A stretch of DNA of 64,000 bases. Source: Triops longicaudatus. Taxonomy: Eukaryota; Arthropoda; Branchiopoda; Notostraca; Triopsidae. Below, piece by piece: positions 46,101-58,800 of the stretch. Under the pieces are notes generated by a model. The model did not search any database. It had not been told where the DNA came from and was given only the letters and a program-made list of their open reading frames with translations. The DNA is taken from positions 220,911 through 284,910 of the forward strand of contig JAGQDJ010000078.1 in NCBI GenBank assembly GCA_022885665.1, in the 5' to 3' direction. Both the position numbers and the translations under genes were made by a program. Positions within the stretch are counted from its first letter, which is position 1; every line of letters begins with the position of its first letter.

Positions 46101-48494
46101 CGAGTACCAGGAGAAGTTGTCGGCCTTTGAGAAACTTTTGAACGAGGAGCGCAGTCAACGCTTGGCAGAACGCAAAGAACAACGGCGTGAACAACGACGT
46201 GCCAAGTGGATCCAGGAGAGGGAAGAGGAGGAGCAACGCAAACGAGATGAGGAACTGAAGAGGATCCGCGAAGAAAAAGATCGCGAAGAGGCTGCCCGAC
46301 GTGCGGCTGAGGAAGAGGAATACCTGAAACGCAAGGCCTTGGCTGATGCGGTGGCCGAGAAACAGAAACAACGTGAACGTGAGATCGAAGAGAAGTTGAG
46401 GAGACAGGAAGAAGAAGCCCGCGAACGTGAGCGATCCTTGCGTGAAAAGGAAAGAGAACCTGCCCGACCCGCACCTGCGAAAGAAGCAGCCACACCCGGA
46501 GACTGGAGACGTTCGGCCCAACCTGTCCGTGAAGAAGAACCTGCCAAGAAACCTGAAATCTACAAACCTAGTGGCCGTAAGTTTCCCGTCGAGTTGTTGG
46601 AACAGCACTAGCTTTTATTTTTAATTTATTTAATTTATTCGTTGTGCTCAGTAGTTGATTGTTACTTAATACTGTGGTGTGATTCTTTTCTTTTTCTTTT
46701 TTTTTAATAAGTTTTGGCCTATTGCCATGTCATATATTCTGCGCTTCCCCGTCCGCATTTAGTAAGCGCAGTTCTTCTCAATAGTGGGTAATTTAACCAA
46801 GGTTAGGTAAAACTTGTCAAGTTTGGGTAATGTAGCCCTTTACAAGGAAGGTCGGGCTTTAACAAATATTTTTGTACATCGTGATCCAAATTTATTCGAA
46901 ATCTTAATTATAGAGTGCTACTTGTTGAGAAACATTGAACTAAGCTAACCTAATTTTAAAGCGGAGTGAAAGAACATAATTTTACCTTAACCTGTAACTT
47001 AAGCGTAACATAAGGCACCTTAAATTTAATATAGAGTAGTCTTACCTAGTTGTGTCTAAGCATACCTTTATTTTGACTAACTTTGAATTAAACTAACTTA
47101 ATTTTATTAAGTTATTATAACTTTAAGCATACATAAAATACACTGAGCCTACTTCAGACTAACCTAACCTTTACGAAACTTTACGAAACTTACTTGATTT
47201 CAACTAACCTAACTTAATTTTAACTGAATCTGAACCTAAACTTGCTTAATACCCTACCTTAAAATAGACCAACCTAAACTTCGTAATCTTTACCTAACAT
47301 TAAAGCAAGCTTAGCCTAACATAACATGAAAGCTACCCATAATTAAACAAGCTTAGCCCATACTTACCTATTACAATGCAAGACCTGTGCTTCGGAGTAT
47401 TGGGTAAATCATATTTGGTAAAAGTCGTAGTCTTATTTGTAATAATTTTGCTTTTCATTTTGTTCTTTATTTCTTTAATGTCTTTTTTATATTTTGCATT
47501 TTTCGATTTTTTTCTATATTTAAGCTAATTCTGTTCGGTTATTTTCCCAAGGCTGGAGGGAGTCTGCCCGAGAAGCGAAATTCTCTGCTGCACCCACACG
47601 TGACGAGCGCGAACGGGAACGGGGTGATCGCGACGAAGGACCTCGTGATTGGAGGTCTGAGCGTCCTGCGCCTCCTCCTGAGCGCGAGAGGGAACGTCCC
47701 GTTCGCGACTTTGGTTCTTTGCGGAATCGGGAAGATCGTGGTGATCGCGGAGACAGAGACCGCGAAGACCGAGGAGGACGAGGTGATCGTGGCTACGACC
47801 GTTATGAAGATCGCGGTGATCGTCGTGCACCTGGTCCAGTGAGGGAAGAACGTGACCGACCCAGTGAAAATTCCAGTTGGCGTAGCAAAGCTCAACCTCG
47901 CGGTGATGAAGATCGCGACAAGGAAAGGCCACGTTGGGGCGATCGTGATACGCGTGACACCCGTCGGGACCGTGACGATGAGAGACCGCGAGGAGACCGT
48001 GGTGACCGTGGAGAATTCCGCCGCGGGGACTTCGGTCGCGGAGGAGACCGAGATGAGGGATACCGGTGAGTGGAAAACGGTGTTTATTTCGATAAGAAAG
48101 CTCCATTATTCCCCTGTGTTGACACTGACTAACATGTATTGGTGTCTTTTGTCGGCTTGTGTTTTTCCCCAGGGGAGGACGAGATGGAGACCGAGATAGA
48201 CCTCCTAGGGATCGCGAAGGTGGAGCTCGTGACAATTATGGACGCCAAGACCGAGATCGCGACTCGCGTGATGCCGGGCCCCCACCATCCGAAAGACGCC
48301 GTAAGTTTTTTTTTGTTTGGCTTAAAGGTTTCCGTTCACCAGGCGTGGGTTTTGTTATGGTTCGGGTGGTATGATCTTTTTTGGCTTCTGGTGAGATAAT
48401 AATGAGTTTTCTTTTTGTATTTTCGTACAATTAAACAGAACGAAGAGACGAAGTTGACGAGGAAGGCTTCGCTACCGTGGGACGCCGCAAATGA
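43166..48494 (+). CDS. eIF3a: Translation initiation factor eIF3 subunit a
   Basis: Eleven exons encode 1163 residues: 43166-43214, 43340-43688, 43753-44316, 44377-44548, 44610-44810, 44905-45207, 45325-45672, 45769-46576, 47552-48065, 48173-48300, 48439-48494; all phases agree. Start MSRYYQRPENALKRANEFIE matches the family. Residues to about 320 are helical repeats (TPWVKFLWESYRQCLELLRTN). The PCI region (about 320-500, including RHNDMQIRIDHRRGCLHFG) joins the eIF3 core. Next comes a very long charged coiled coil (about 550-900, REEEEARRQEEAARL) of the spectrin-like part, then an Arg/Asp-rich tail with repeated DRGDRGDRD-type units. The end, DEEGFATVGRRK, parallels the vertebrate terminal DGWTTV. 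eIF3a scaffolds eIF3 on the 40S subunit. Exon 8 runs on to a stop at 46611 if its donor (GGCC|GTAAGT) is not used. Intron 8 (975 nt) holds a telomere-like repeat element. Confidence 0.98.
46785..47425. repeat. Dispersed element with degenerate CTTAACCTAA arrays (copy 2)
   Basis: This lies in eIF3a intron 8. The left flank TAGTGGGTAATTTAACC and AAGTTTGGGTAATG, the inner block GTTGAGAAACATTGAACTAAG then AACATAATTTTACCTTAACC, and the right flank GTGCTTCGGAGTATTGGGTAA then ATTTGGTAAAA all match the copy at 20850-21870. The array between (46940-47370) is the same imperfect CTAAC/CTTAA text but shorter. Both copies have the same orientation on the plus strand. Confidence 0.75.
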
Positions 48495-49829
48495 AAACTT
48501 GAACTTTGAAGACGGAATGGAAAGAAAACTTGTGGTCCCTCCCCACTTCGTATATTTCTTTTTGGATTTGTACGACTTCTGGGATTTTGAAAAGAAAAAT
48601 AAGCGAAGAAAAAAACTTAGCCTACCAATTTTTTTTAGCTTTCGATTTATTATAATTATTTTTTCTTTGTTCTTATATGTATGTCATTTTTGTGGTAGCG
48701 GTGGTTCAGTTAGGCGAATATTAGGAACCTGGACAATACAGTTATGAAGAATTGTCTCAATCAAATATTGGAATTGTCTAATGAGCTGGATGATAAGGTT
48801 CGGGGTCTTGTACGTTTCAGCTAGCGTGGTGTAGTTTGCTAGATTAAAGAGGGTAGAAATACCTCAGGGAACATTCGTGCCCTAATGAAAGGAAATGAAG
48901 ATCGCACATTTGGTTTTCTCTCTCGCCTGACTTAAAGGTAAGGAGAGAAATTCGGAAGGCAGCGTTGTGTCTTACAGCAGTGCGAGTGATGAGCTAGGGA
49001 AGTTGTTTAGGTGCAGTAGTATTAGTACTTTTGGCCGCGGTGTTGATCATGCGTACAACGCGGATAAAAGGCCAATGTCAGCATCCTAACAGCTTCTCGC
49101 CTCTCTTAACCCTTCTCAAGTGCGGTCGTGTTTTCAGTGGCTAAGCAAACATCGGCCGCGATGTACGCAGTGATTGCGTCCGTCCACAAACACTTGGCAA
49201 CGGAACATTGAAACATCCGACCGAAAAAGGTGAGTTTCACTCTCAGAAATTTAGAAGCCCCGATTGTAAATAATTAAACCAGAAAAGAATACCCGTGAAA
49301 CGCTAATTCATTAACAGTAAAGTTAGCTTTTTAGTGTAATCGGAATCGTGTGCTGAGAGAACTGGACCGGACAGATTCCTTTCTGGTCCTTTTCGAGTCT
49401 GAATTCGAATACAAGTTGACTACTTATTGACTTCCATTGTTTGTCCGCCGGCTTGGGGAAAAAGATTCCTGTGTATCTATCCTCGGCTTTCTGCTCCTGT
49501 TTTCCTGTGAATTAGGTGGAGGGGGGATGAGTAAAGAGAGTTCTGTATCAGTGGATGTGTGGTTTGGTTCCGTGGCCGTGAATATTTGATTCTGGAAAGC
49601 GATCCACTTTTCGAGTCTCTTTTATCGCCAAGGAAAACTGTGCGAAGATTGAGGGCTTAGGGTGCTTGATTTTTTAGTGTCCTGCCGGAATGGGCCTTGC
49701 AGTTTTACGAGTGTGAAGCGTCATAGTGCAAGCTGGTGAATGTTTAATGCAAACAACCATGAAACTTGGAGTTAAGCTCGTGTAATTAGTGGTGCTGTTT
49801 GTGTAGATGATTGCCGGAAGGAGGGAAAA
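48495..49829. promoter_or_regulatory. eIF3a 3' UTR and STK32 5' region
   Basis: The first 300 bases should be the 3' UTR of eIF3a, although no perfect AATAAA is visible. A likely non-coding first exon of STK32 ends at 49229, where AAAAAG is followed by the donor GTGAGT. The coding exon opens after GTTTGTGTAG at 49807. An ATG at 49807 lies upstream of and out of frame with the STK32 start at 49830, so it could lower translation of the kinase if this acceptor is used. Confidence 0.5.
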
Positions 49830-52800
49830 ATGGGCGGACACCAATCGCGATCCCATGTTTCTGATGAAGATCCAGGTATAATTGTTACCATGTTTTTCGC
49901 TTAGTAGCATATAGTGCACTGTAAGAGAAGTCCCCATCTTTCTTGGAAAAAAAAACAGCAGGAGCCAGGTTGGTGGTTTTTAATACCAGAAAAAAATCTG
50001 GGCTTCCGTGCTAAAAGTGGTACAAGCAACCTTCAGAAATCGGTATTTACGAAACAACAAAATCGGTAGCACTTAATACCAGAACAAGGGCTATCAGCAC
50101 CATTAGCCAGTATTTATAATTCTTTATTTTCAAAGACTAAATTACGGAACGTATGTCTTTTAAATACCAAGTTTCGAAATATAAACCCATTTTTTTTACA
50201 AAAGTATTTCCCCTAAAATTATATTTACTATTGAGTACTACATTTGGAGCAAATTTTTACATTTGTATTCATTAAGAAACCTGATCAAGTTAAAAGCAAA
50301 ATACAATTCAACTGAAACTCTACACAAGTCAAAATACAATGCAATGCGAAATACAGTCAATGCACAAGTCAATACATAAGAAAAGACAAATCAGTCGAAG
50401 TAAAAACATTACAGAACGCGAGTTAAAAATAAATAAACGCTACGTACGAAATTACTCACGAGTCACTGCATCCATGTCGTCCACGTACACTGAACATAAC
50501 GGACAAACACAAACATAAAACACATCGATAAACATGCAGTGAACATAATAGACAATACAAGCACAAAATATATCCAAATACACAACACACGTACATAAAA
50601 ATCGACATTTAACACAATTAGGCTCGATTTTTTCTTTTACTATCCAAATGGCACACCATTTTTATGTATCCTGTTTTTTCAAAGCGTAACCTTGCACGCC
50701 AAGTCACCTCTCTTGACGAAAGATTGGGATAAGTTCAAGGCTTTTGGCCTACGTCATGTTGTCAACACAGTAAGTATCCGTAAAGTATCAGCTTCTGCTT
50801 TAGTTTTAACAAACAGTCCCCTGACTATTTGCACACGCCTGTCTAGTCTGTGCATTATTTACGCACACAGTATTTTAAATTATAAACTGTAATAAGCTAA
50901 GCAGTACTCATAACTCGCCTTGCTAATAACAACGAAACCCTATCATGTCCTAACCTTGGTTGTCTCCACCTGACGGAACCCACACGTACTATTAGCATTG
51001 CATGTAAACACTAGTTCTTAACAATTTGAACTACCTATCCTTGCGATAGTCTACTGTTGTTTTTGCGAAAGGTACTAATAACAGAGGTGAGATCGTCGTC
51101 TTTGTGCCTAAGCTACAAGTTATGAGCGCCGGTTGCATATTACTGAGAGGAGCAAACCATCTTTTTGAGACAGCGTTCAATTTTCAGGGGGAAATATCAA
51201 TTTCTGGAATTTTGTAAAAAAAAAAATCTTTCTGGAGACTTACGACTTCGAAATATCTCATACATTACTGTAGGCTATAGTATTGGGTCTCTAAGCCTTT
51301 CTTTTTCTGTGAGTATGCTATTAGTCTGGACCACAAAAGATGTTTAAACTCACGTTGAAGAATGACTTTTGTGAATACAGTTAGGCCTGCGACAAGCAAG
51401 ATGGCTAAATCACAATTCAGAAAGGTTGACAACATTTCGAGGCAGATCAGACATCTCGGGGCAGTGGAAAATCATAGACACAGCAAATATCGAGACCAAT
51501 CCGTTAAAAAGCTTCATGTGGAAAGAACAAACATTCAATAAGAAATTAATTAAAGTCTTGTTTTACAGTCCGTGGTAGAAAATATTGGTTCTACTCTTTT
51601 CCTTGTCATGTCTATTTTAAGTGTCAATAAATTTAATAGAGAAGTGTTTTTAAGTTATATAGAAAACGTGAAAAAAAATGAAAGATCACGGGCTGATTCT
51701 TCGAAATAAATTTACACTAAGTATTGAAAGTCAGAATGTTGCTGCAATGCAATTGTAATAGAAGTGTGTTTTGAAAAGGACAGTCTGAAAAAGAATGATT
51801 ATTTCAGAAAAGATAAATAAACGATTCAATTCTGTAGAACTTCAAAGCGTTTTCCTTTAAGTCCCTGTCGGGAACTACATTTGGCACGAGGTGACATTTT
51901 ACCACGAAAAGCACGGGTTAAGTGTCAAGCTATTCTATTATTTTTTTACAGCGATAACTACACTCTGTAAGCCTTTCAGACTTAATGTATAATCAGAGTT
52001 ACAGAGGCTTATAATGACTTGGCTTGTAGGCCCCGAAGGGGAACGCAAATGCTTTAAAAATTAATTCGATTTATTGACAATCATCTTCAAAACCTTTTAC
52101 TTCAGTTCGAAATTTTCTATTTTAAGTGTTTCAGAGAATTATATGCCTTTAGACAAGGGAGTCCTGTTCTTTGTATAGGAGAGTATCAGACGATGAGGCC
52201 GTGACTGAAAACCTGCGACGTTTTGCGTGAATTGTCACGTTTTGCCAGTATGTAATAATTGAGCCCTGTAATTCCCTGCATGTAAATTAATACTGTAAGT
52301 TCTAATTACCACACGTGTAGTCTGTCCCATAAAAAAAATTAGTTCAGTTGTTCAGCAATTTGCCTGCCGCTCCAGTTTCCTTCTTTCTTACTTATAGCTT
52401 TACATGACTTCTTCCATTGACTTCGTAAGAAAAGTAGGATCATTTAAAGAACAATGACGTCTAAAACCTAATTTTCAAGCGATTCTTTTCCCCTTATAAA
52501 ATCCTATAAGTTGACAAAGCGAGTCTTTGGAAGTTGGCAGTCCGGATGAACTTCCTCTATCCATCTTTGAAGCCGACGGAGATCCCAACATCGATGTCTC
52601 GCGTTAAGTCTTGTCACCTTATCTTTTTGCCTTTCTTCCGGGGTTCGCGTGCTGTCAATAGTCATTACTGTCATTACGCTGGGTCGTATAAGCGCTCCGC
52701 CTCCTGTCCACGCCCATGTTTCCGCAAGTCTCTTGTCTTCCGCTGTTACAGCGTGCGAGAGAGGAGATTCGTATCGACCAAAAAGATCGCCCTCGTTTTC

Positions 52801-55800
52801 TCTCTCTCTTTTTTTAAGCGTCCTCCCTCGTTTTCTCTCGCTAGAGATTCATCCTTGTTCGTGTGCTCAAGTCACTCCTCGGCGAATTCTCTTCAGTGCC
52901 CACAGATAAAGAGTGAAACCCTAAAAGGGAGAAGAGACCTTCCGAAGCAGGGGATTTGAGCCGTAAAATAGGTACTGTCTTATGTATGGTGAGTTGCCAT
53001 GCCCCTTGATTTTTCTTTCAGAGAATTACTTTTCCTGGCGCTAGTGCGAACAAGGCTGGCTCGTCTCAGTATTTTTCTCTGTGAGAAATATGCCCTGGTA
53101 AATAACGAATAAGCCGGTGAGGACACAATAAGTGTTCAAAAAGTATAAATAAGAAATGGGAAAAAGTTCAGTGACACCTATCCCGCAAACTTTGGCAACG
53201 GCAACTCTCCGACAGTTCCGTCGACCATAACTTCTTCTAATGCACAGTTATAGCGCCAGGTCGCGGAAGTGTCAGCTTTAAGGCCAGATACAAACTTGCA
53301 CATTTAAGACGATATAGATATGAGTGCAAGGGTCTATCAAAAGAACATTGGCTTTGAAAGTAGGCGACTTTATTTTGCCAGTCATTATGTAAACGAATAC
53401 AATATAACATGTAATAACTTCGTGAAGAGAAACTGAAGTTGGCATGTTCACCTGCAAAGATTTTGAAGAACGACATAGTTTACACCGGAATGTGTTTTGT
53501 GCTTTCTCCAACTAATTTCTGATCAGGTCCACCACTATCAAAGGAGAAGTATTTAGCTGTCCAAAGGCAGGCCTCCAGAGTGCAGTTTCCCACAAAATAG
53601 GTTATTAGTTATGCCACACGTCGTGTGCAAAGTGCATTGTGAATGTTAACGGACGTACTACAAACAATGGTGAGGGAATAGGGGAGACGCCTACAAATTA
53701 TCTCCCTTTTCAAATGTTTAATTCTTCTATTTTTCCTTTCATTTTCAGTTTATTGATTGCATTAAAGTATTTCTCTAGCAGCAATATGGAAAAAGGGGTA
53801 CACGTTTTTGCTAATTAATATGCTGCAACTAACCAAGCGTCACTGAAAATTGTGTCAAACTATACCCAAGTCCTGTTAAAGTTCGGAGTTGACCGTTTGC
53901 TTGGAGAAGACCGCCGGTCCTGTGAAAGGCTAAGCAGAGGAAGTGTGAAAAAATGGCAGGGATTGCGAGTCTCCTTTGCACTTAGTTCAAACACAGTTGA
54001 CATCATTTACATCTTACTTAATGGTTATGTTGAAAGCGGGTCAGAAAGAAATTAACACCCGCGGCATCATAGTGAGTAGAAAAATGAGTAGGTGGTAAAA
54101 TGCACAGCGAAACTACCCCAGCATGACCTTTCATATTATTCTCAAAGAGAAATACACTAAAACAGACGAGTAGCGTAATAAGGATTGCAGGTCTTTGCAA
54201 AAAAAAAAAAAAAAAAATAAAAATAAAGGTGTCTAAATAATGTACGATGATATTGCTCAGCAACTTATGACCATGAAAACTTATTGATATATTTGCTCCT
54301 AAAGGAAACTTACCTTGCTTTTCCCTAGGCCTCCTATTTCGTTAATAGAATATTTGAGATAGAGTACACTAGTCACACATTTCGTTTCTTGCGAATAAAT
54401 CTCAAATTTGGTTTCCTTTTAATAAATGTCTGACGCAATAACTTTTGAGATGAGAGAATTCCCTGGAAATAAAGTTCACCTTTACAAAAAATCTTTCTGT
54501 CTTTTGTTAGCACATTTCCTGGAAGATTAGAATACTCATCAACTATCTAAAACAGGTTTTTCGCTTTTTTATTAATAGTCTCACGTGTCTGCTGTACAAA
54601 TAATTCTGCTATGTTCAGAACCAATTATAACAGTATTATCAGCTATTGTATCCCAGTTGCTGCATTAGCAAGGTAATTTCTTCCCTTTGGCAAATCTTGT
54701 CAAGCTAAAACCGGAAGCATAGTAAGCCTTTGAACGAATGACGCCAAAACGTGTCACAGTAGAACATAAAGAGTTGTGCTTCCTAGCCCTTAATAATATC
54801 AAAATTTGCCTCTATTTCTTGCATTTCTGCGTTTTTTCATTTCTTTTCTCAGCTGTTTGTACGAAATTTGCTAACAATCCAATAACAACATTGTAACGGT
54901 CTGAAAAACTTCAGGAGTGGAATACTGGAGTCATCAGGGGAAATGTACGGGTAGTGCAAGAGGTGCCAGGGCTGCGGAAGTACGCAGCTTTGCCTAAGGG
55001 GCAAAATGGTCTCGGGGGCCATGCAGCCCGTACTTTGCTGACATCATTAGCCCGTAAACTTGATTTGACTCCACGCGAGCTTGTTAGGAAGAACGTCAGA
55101 AGATCATTTATGGCTTTTGTTAAACGAAGTACCGGAGGGTTGTTTTTCGTCCTTGTATTTCTGATTGCCTTCTTAGTCGTGCAAAACTTGTATGCCTCTT
55201 CGACATGTGCCTTTACAAGAATTATATAAATGATCTTTTCTTCTTCTGTTTGCAGTCAGCTTCGACCATTTTCAGGTCCTACGTGCCATAGGGAAAGGCA
55301 GCTTCGGAAAGGTAAGTCATGCACATTTTAGACGCCGTTTTGTCTTAAACTTATTGTTTTTTCAAATTGAAAGATCAGTTTTAACAATCGAGGTCTGGTG
55401 CGTGATTTCAGCGAGAAGGACGTGTACGGTATTGATTTATTACGTTTTCTAATACAATAAAGTCTCGCTATAACTTACATCGGTTATAACGAGCAGTCGG
55501 CTACTGTGTACAAGACCACATATCCCGGCAAAAATAGTAAATTCTAATGGCTATTACTGGCTAATAGCCAAGACCGGACTTGGGAAACCCAAGACCGCGA
55601 GCCGTGGGACCAACACTATAGTTAATATAGGGACCAGCGGTCTTGGTATGGTCTCAACAGTGAAAACTTCTATCTGGTATCGGTCTCCAGCAGTGCACTC
55701 TTTACACAACCCTGCTTACTATTAGAATAGATTTCAATGAATTTCTTTCAAGATGACGTTCGTTTTTTACGTTACAAGTTTTTTTTAGATAATTGGAATA

Positions 55801-58800
55801 CGAAAGAGAATATCTTCCACCAACAGCGAGTCAGAGCACATAATTGTTTCGCGAAGTCAGATTACGGAACGATTAGCTAGCAAACGCAAACATACTTCGT
55901 ACTAAACCTTTCATTTGTTGAACGTAATATATAGAAAAATACTATTCTCACAAAAATCACGAGTGTTGCTTTGTAGAGTAAACATGCAAAGATTTGAGTG
56001 GAAAATACGTATTCACTCCTTTTGGCAAAGTCATAGCAGATCTCTCGCTCGGTTCGTGCAAGCGTGTAAGAAAATCGCCATGGCCACGTTTCTAGACCAA
56101 CAGGTCGAACTCGTGAACCTGTAAATTTGAACTGACACTGAATGCTTATAGTCAAAAACTTTTTAATTACTTCTTCTGTTGTTAATTTACGGTAAAAGTC
56201 ACGATGGCGACTCGTGAAAGCTCGTTTTGTTTGGAAGCCCAGAACTTCGTGTTTTAAATTGATTTTCGTGTAATAAGTCCAAGTAGTAGCATATCGTATG
56301 CATATTTTATGCTTCTGAGAGAAACGAGGAATTGCGCACATTGCACAAAAAATGTGTGGTACAGCCCTTCTTTTGAATGGAGCATAGTTTAGGAAGTTTT
56401 ACTACCGGTATGAAGTTCTATGTGAAACGAAAGGTGCATTCTTACGAGCAGCATAGTGTGTGCAATAACTGCATAGTATCTCTGTATTTTCCATTTTCTC
56501 TCTTCCTGTTCTTTCATTGTTCCGCTGTCAAACAAACAACTGTTAGTGTTTTATTTTTATTTTCAAAATGGGTGTGTTTTTTGCGTTCATGGTGCGTTTC
56601 ACATCAAATCGTTTCTTTATTCGTTATTCCCTAAGCTCGTGTTTAATTAAAAACGGAACTAAGGCTGGAAGATCGTTGCCGAGTTTCATTAAACTGTATA
56701 CGTGGTATTACGGGCGGAACACGCAACCCAAGTTTTCTATTCTGCAAGCTACTTTAGAACCCTGATTTCAGAGCAGATTACCTAAACAACCCTTATGGTA
56801 TTTGCGGTGTAGTAATACGTACGGAGTTATGTTGACGTGGGCAGAGCAAGGGGGATAATAATTCGAAGCAAATTGTATACTTTAATGCTCCCTCTTTCCT
56901 TTGTGCAGGTTTGCATCGTTCAGAAGAAGGACAAATTATACGCCATGAAATACATGAACAAGCTCCAGTGCCTTCAAAAAGACGCAATGAAGAACGTTCT
57001 ACGGGAGATTGAGATTCTCATGGACCTCGAGCATCCATTCCTAGTCAATTTATGGTTCTCTTTCCAAGGTAACAGAACGTCTTTTACACCGTTCTCCATC
57101 TCCTCTCCCTTTGCCAACTTGCCAGCCATTACTTCATTTGTCACAGAAATGGGACACTTATTACTCTCACCGCATTCAAAACGTCTCTCTTTTCCTCGTC
57201 CTTTCGAGCTCGTTGTAGGAACTCCCCACAAAACTATTTGAAAATTGAGACTAAAGTGAGTTAAGAAAATTGCTTTTCTTCAAAGACTTAGTTGTCCAAT
57301 TTCCTTACCAAGGATTAAGCAAGATTTTCTTTTGAGGGGAAGAATAGGGCAACGGCTTTTATTGGACTCCATCCTTGGAAACGATCAATTTCTTCGCATG
57401 TGCCGTATTCAAAAAGAAAGTTCGAGTCTTAATATGGCAAATGTTCCCTATTTGATTACATGCAGACGAAGAGGACATGTTCATGGTTGTCGATCTACTT
57501 TTGGGAGGCGATCTTCGCTATCATATTCAGCAGGATGTCATCTTTACGGCCGAATCCGTACGACTTTTTATGCTGGAACTGGGATCGGCGTTGGATTACT
57601 TGAAATCTCAAAACATTGTCCACCGGTAAAAGACAAAGCAATACCACGTCAACTACCGCTCTGCTTAAAATCTGGTTACGTTTTTGCACTTTTTCATGTT
57701 CTTTTCTTTGCAATACGAAGGGATATCAAGCCAGAAAATGTCTTGCTGGACGAGGAAGGACACGCCCACCTGACAGACTTTAATATTGCCACTGTGCTCA
57801 AACCTGGTCAAGGAGCAACGTCGGTGTCGGGAACGAAACCATACATGGGTAAACTCACTGCTCTCTAATAAGAATGCGTCACTTGATGTTGGTTTCGTGG
57901 GGAATGAACTTGAACACTCCGTTTTTCCCATCCCAGAGGCCATGACTCACCTAGGAAACCAATCGTAAACCATGCATGAAAACAAAAAGAATTTTCCGTT
58001 TCCAATTACGGTTACTGCGCACTTCTTTCGTTGTTGCTTGGACACTGTTCTGATCATGTGTGTAAAGTAACCCAGAGACACCCAAGTAAATCTCGACATT
58101 TTTTTAATCCTAGCACCGGAGGTTTATGAATGTGCCATCCGGTCGGGTGCCCATTACGGATTTGAAGTGGACTGGTGGTCTTTAGGCGTGTGTATGTTTG
58201 AGCTAAGTACTGGCAACCGACCATTCGATATCCACTCTGTCACCAGTGCAGAGGACTGCCTTAAATTGTTTGCGAAAGGCTATTATATCCCGTCGTTCAT
58301 CTGCCCGGAATTGCAGCATCTTCTGCGGCGAGTAAGAATGTGTTTCTGGAATTGTTTACCAAGCTATAGCCGCCTGGGCTCTTTCTCTTTTAGATGTTGA
58401 CAGTAAATGTCGACAATCGACTGGCATCGTTGGAGGAAGCTTTGAATACGCCTTTTCTGCGAGGTGTGCCTTTGAACGCTGTGCTGCAGAAACAAGTCAC
58501 TCCAGCCTTCACGCCGCCGAAAGATCACCTCAATTGCGATCCGACGCTGGAACTCGAAGAAATGATTATGGAGGCCAAACCTTTGCACAAAAAGAAAAAG
58601 CGGTTGCTCAAGCAGCGTTCACGCGTCGACAATGGTTGGAAAGGCAGCTCAATAATTCGGGAAACTATGGTAACCTATTTCCATAACGCTTCTGCTGAGT
58701 TATTAAAATTCTCCTATAATTTTACAACCCGTGATTCCCGAAACTGTAGGGGCCACTAGGGGCGAAAGTGAACGTGGAAGAAGCCCCCTTTATTACCTTT

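Noticed and set aside
46039..46608. Minus-strand open frames of 130-189 codons opposite eIF3a exon 8
   Set aside because: They are shadows of the Glu/Arg/Lys-rich coiled-coil coding strand; the plus strand has correct splice sites and family matches.
46577..46611. eIF3a ending at the stop at 46611 inside exon 8's read-through
   Set aside because: A strong GTAAGT donor at 46577 joins in phase to exon 9, and the last exon ends with the family terminus DEEGFATVGRRK, so the short form is at most an alternative.
47525..48235. 236-codon minus-strand open frame opposite eIF3a exons 9-10
   Set aside because: It is a by-product of the repeated Arg/Asp codons. It crosses an intron of eIF3a and has no recognisable domain.
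52534..52959. A 141-residue protein gene
   Set aside because: Low-complexity Ser/Arg/Phe-rich translation from pyrimidine runs, no recognisable motif and no splice partner; kept only as a possible regulatory island.
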